Positions 9,320-10,689 of a stretch of 10,689 nucleotides of DNA are shown here, piece by piece. The stretch's first letter is position 1, and the number at the start of each line of letters is the position of its first letter. The position numbers and the translations under genes are program-made. The notes under the pieces were generated by a model. It ran no database searches and was not told the origin of the DNA. It saw only the letters and a list, made by a program, of their open reading frames with translations. Where the stretch lies: positions 1-10,689 of the forward strand of contig WIDE01000319.1 of NCBI GenBank assembly GCA_015039315.1. Reading direction: 5' to 3'. The DNA is from Clavulina sp. PMI_390 (Eukaryota > Basidiomycota > Agaricomycetes > Cantharellales > Hydnaceae).

Positions 9320-9520
9320 AGCGAACGCGACCAGGTTTCGTTCGGTTGGGTGCGTTGGGCCATCATGCCGGTAAGCACCTCAGATTCTCTCTGGAAAGCC
9401 CGCAGGTTTCGTCCTGGGGAACGGATCGGGCTATCGTGCCGTCGAACGCTCAGACTTTCGTGCTGGGGACGCCATTGTTTCGTGGTGGATTACGGATCGG
9501 GCTGTCGTGCCGTCGAACGT
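9320..9520. repeat. Degenerate tandem repeat with a 71-bp period, about 2.8 copies
   Basis: CAGGTTTCGT at 9332 recurs at 9403 and, changed, at 9474. A 28-base block starting ACGGATCGGG occurs at 9421-9448 and 9492-9519 with one mismatch, and a weaker form is visible at about 9350. ATCATGCC at 9362 matches ATCGTGCC at 9433 and GTCGTGCC at 9504. All of these spacings are exactly 71. It lies between the LINE relic and the third GT18 fragment. Confidence 0.8.
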
Positions 9521-9599
9521 ATGAAAATAAATTTCAAACAAGACTGCTACACCCAGCCTCACATCTTCTGGAGATTGAGGGCCGACGAGCGGGGTCGTG

Positions 9600-9832
9600 T
9601 TGACTAGGTGTAGGAGGTCCAGTGTGTGTGGCGTTAAAGTTGCACGGAGTGTCGATTAGCAAGAGATTGAATAGGTCGCTTTGATCCTGCAGGTGAAATG
9701 AGAAGAGGTTCTCCAGATCGGCAAGCCATCGAGGTTCTGTGTGAGTTGGCACAGGACGTTGTCGTGAAAGCAGAGGACGACGGCGTTTTGTTCCGTCAGG
9801 ACCGTCACGACGAGTTTGGGGAAGATTTGGTA
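9600..9832 (-). pseudogene. Third, fragmentary GT18 copy (central part only)
   Basis: On the minus strand from 9832 the translation has YQIFPKLVVTVLTEQN, then LCFHDN, then QNLDGLPIW. This lines up with LFPDLVVTILTGQ, SCFNDK and ENLDGRPIC of the pseudogene at 914-3584. Just after the Trp codon a 1-base deletion shifts the frame; the neighbouring frame then continues as NLFSFHLQDQSD, matching KLFSFYWWADSS. Similarity fades near 9600. Neither the anchor nor the PFINPI motif is visible. A weak similarity to the pseudogene's exon/intron junction near 2721 (LYVF.LP, donor-like GTATGT) appears at about 10303-10284, so the copy may once have reached that far. It resembles the inverted pseudogene more than the intact gene. 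Confidence 0.65.
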
Positions 9833-9840
9833 GCAAGATG

Positions 9841-10300
9841 CGGGGCGGATGTTAGGGCTGTGGATAGACGTACAGGTGCGGTGCGGAGATATCTATGCGA
9901 AGTACATCAATGTAGAACGTGGCAAGTTGGGTTTTGGGTGACGAGGTGCGCGATGGGGAATTGCAGTCCAGTGCTGTGTGAGAGCAATACCGGACGGATG
10001 GCTCTGTACGTCCAAATGGGCCGAGTAAGCTCCACCAGAGAGGCTCAGAAGGACCCGAGCCGAAAGATGCTCATCTGGGTTGCGAGATCAAGTTGTGTCG
10101 CGAGGCATAACGTGGCTTTGAGGTGGTTGAGATAAAGTATCGGCACCTACCCTCTCGAGCGATCGGCGTTCCAGAATGATAGATGTTAAGTAATAGACTA
10201 TGTAAACCGATCATGACTTTGGATAGTTGTATTGCTGTCCAGCTTGTGTGTGTTGATGGTAAGATCCAGGGAGGCGCCTCTTTCGGCAGGTCAAATACAT
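9841..10300. other. Stretch without a supported gene, possible upstream remains of the third GT18 copy
   Basis: This segment sits where the upstream exons of the third, minus-strand GT18 copy would be. Apart from a weak match near 10284-10303 I find no GT18 motif in any minus-strand frame. The plus-strand frame 9698-10135 is antisense to the GT18 fragment for its first part and is not convincing beyond it. Confidence 0.35.
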
Positions 10301-10689
10301 ACAAATACATACCAAAAGGGTGTCATTTTGACCTCGTTTTGGTATATTGAGAGGGTACAGTTTCTCTGAATGTTCAGAGCGACTTTTTTTTTTTTTTTTT
10401 GTAATAGCTTTAGGAATAGATTAGATCATGTAAATATGCCTACAATTAATGGTAGAAATAAATTCTAGTACATATGTATCCATGCCCTGGTAAATGATAT
10501 CTCTGAACGCTCAAAAAAGCGGCTCTGAGCGCTCATACAAAGCTAAAAAAGAAAATCAAAAATTCTACTCCAATGGTGCAGTAGAGAGACTAACAGAAGT
10601 AAAGAACTATCCTTACAGAAAATGGGAGAAACTCTAGCTAAATGGAGGGGAAAAAGTGTACTATGAACGCTCAAAAATCCTTCCTTGAG
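10301..10689. repeat. AT-rich end with repeated CTCTGAACGCTC-like 12-mers, a hairpin and a T17 run
   Basis: Base composition drops sharply to A/T-rich. A 12-base motif occurs four times in direct orientation: CTCTGAATGTTC (10364), CTCTGAACGCTC (10501), CTCTGAGCGCTC (10523) and CTATGAACGCTC (10661). The first copy is part of an inverted repeat, CTCTGAA at 10364-10370 against TTCAGAG at 10373-10379, followed by 17 T at 10384-10400. The third copy contains the perfect palindrome TGAGCGCTCA (10526-10535). No gene is visible. Clusters of short motifs like this often belong to non-coding ends of transposons, but no family can be named. Confidence 0.5.

Noticed and set aside
9320..9520. CRISPR-like array
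   Set aside because: The 71-bp units are contiguous and diverged with no uniform repeat and unique spacers, and the genome is eukaryotic.
9698..10135. Plus-strand frame of 145 codons
   Set aside because: Its first part is antisense to the third GT18 fragment, and its similarity to the plus-strand frame at 2311-2499 is explained by homology of the opposite strands.

Overview
The window looks like nuclear DNA of a filamentous basidiomycete, probably an Agaricomycete. Genes are cut by many short GT..AG introns of about 60-150 nt, one exon is only 13 nt long, and the start contains the end of a NACHT/WD40-type NLR-like protein. There are no bacterial operons or ribosome binding sites. I worked from the sequence alone, so family assignments rest on motif recognition and on comparing copies within the window.

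Layout. Bases 1-471 hold the 3' end of a WD40-repeat gene. Bases 472-913 hold no gene I can support. From 3584 down to about 914, on the minus strand, lies a broken paralogue of a family 18 glycosyltransferase (GT18, MGAT5-like). The intact GT18 gene runs the other way, on the plus strand, from 5098 to 7327 (nine coding exons, 493 aa predicted). The two copies are head to head around a 1.5-kb spacer, which may contain a small unrecognised gene (best stretch 4367-4636). Downstream of the intact gene are a GGA microsatellite (7838-7872), the decayed 3' end of a LINE-type reverse-transcriptase gene on the minus strand (8040 to about 9283), a 71-bp-period tandem repeat (about 9320-9520), a third and strongly degraded GT18 fragment on the minus strand (about 9600-9832), and an AT-rich end with a short repeated motif, a hairpin and a T17 run (10301-10689).

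The main theme is duplication and decay of one Golgi-type glycosyltransferase gene. The copies share their phase-2 intron at the start codon, a 13-nt microexon, the intron after the FINPI motif and a type II membrane anchor, but only the copy at 5098-7327 reads through. The minus-strand copy carries three in-frame stops and a splice-phase mismatch. The third copy keeps only a central piece with a frameshift. The transposon relic and repeats nearby fit a region of rapid turnover, as does the NLR-like gene at the edge. I see no CRISPR array, tRNA or rRNA.
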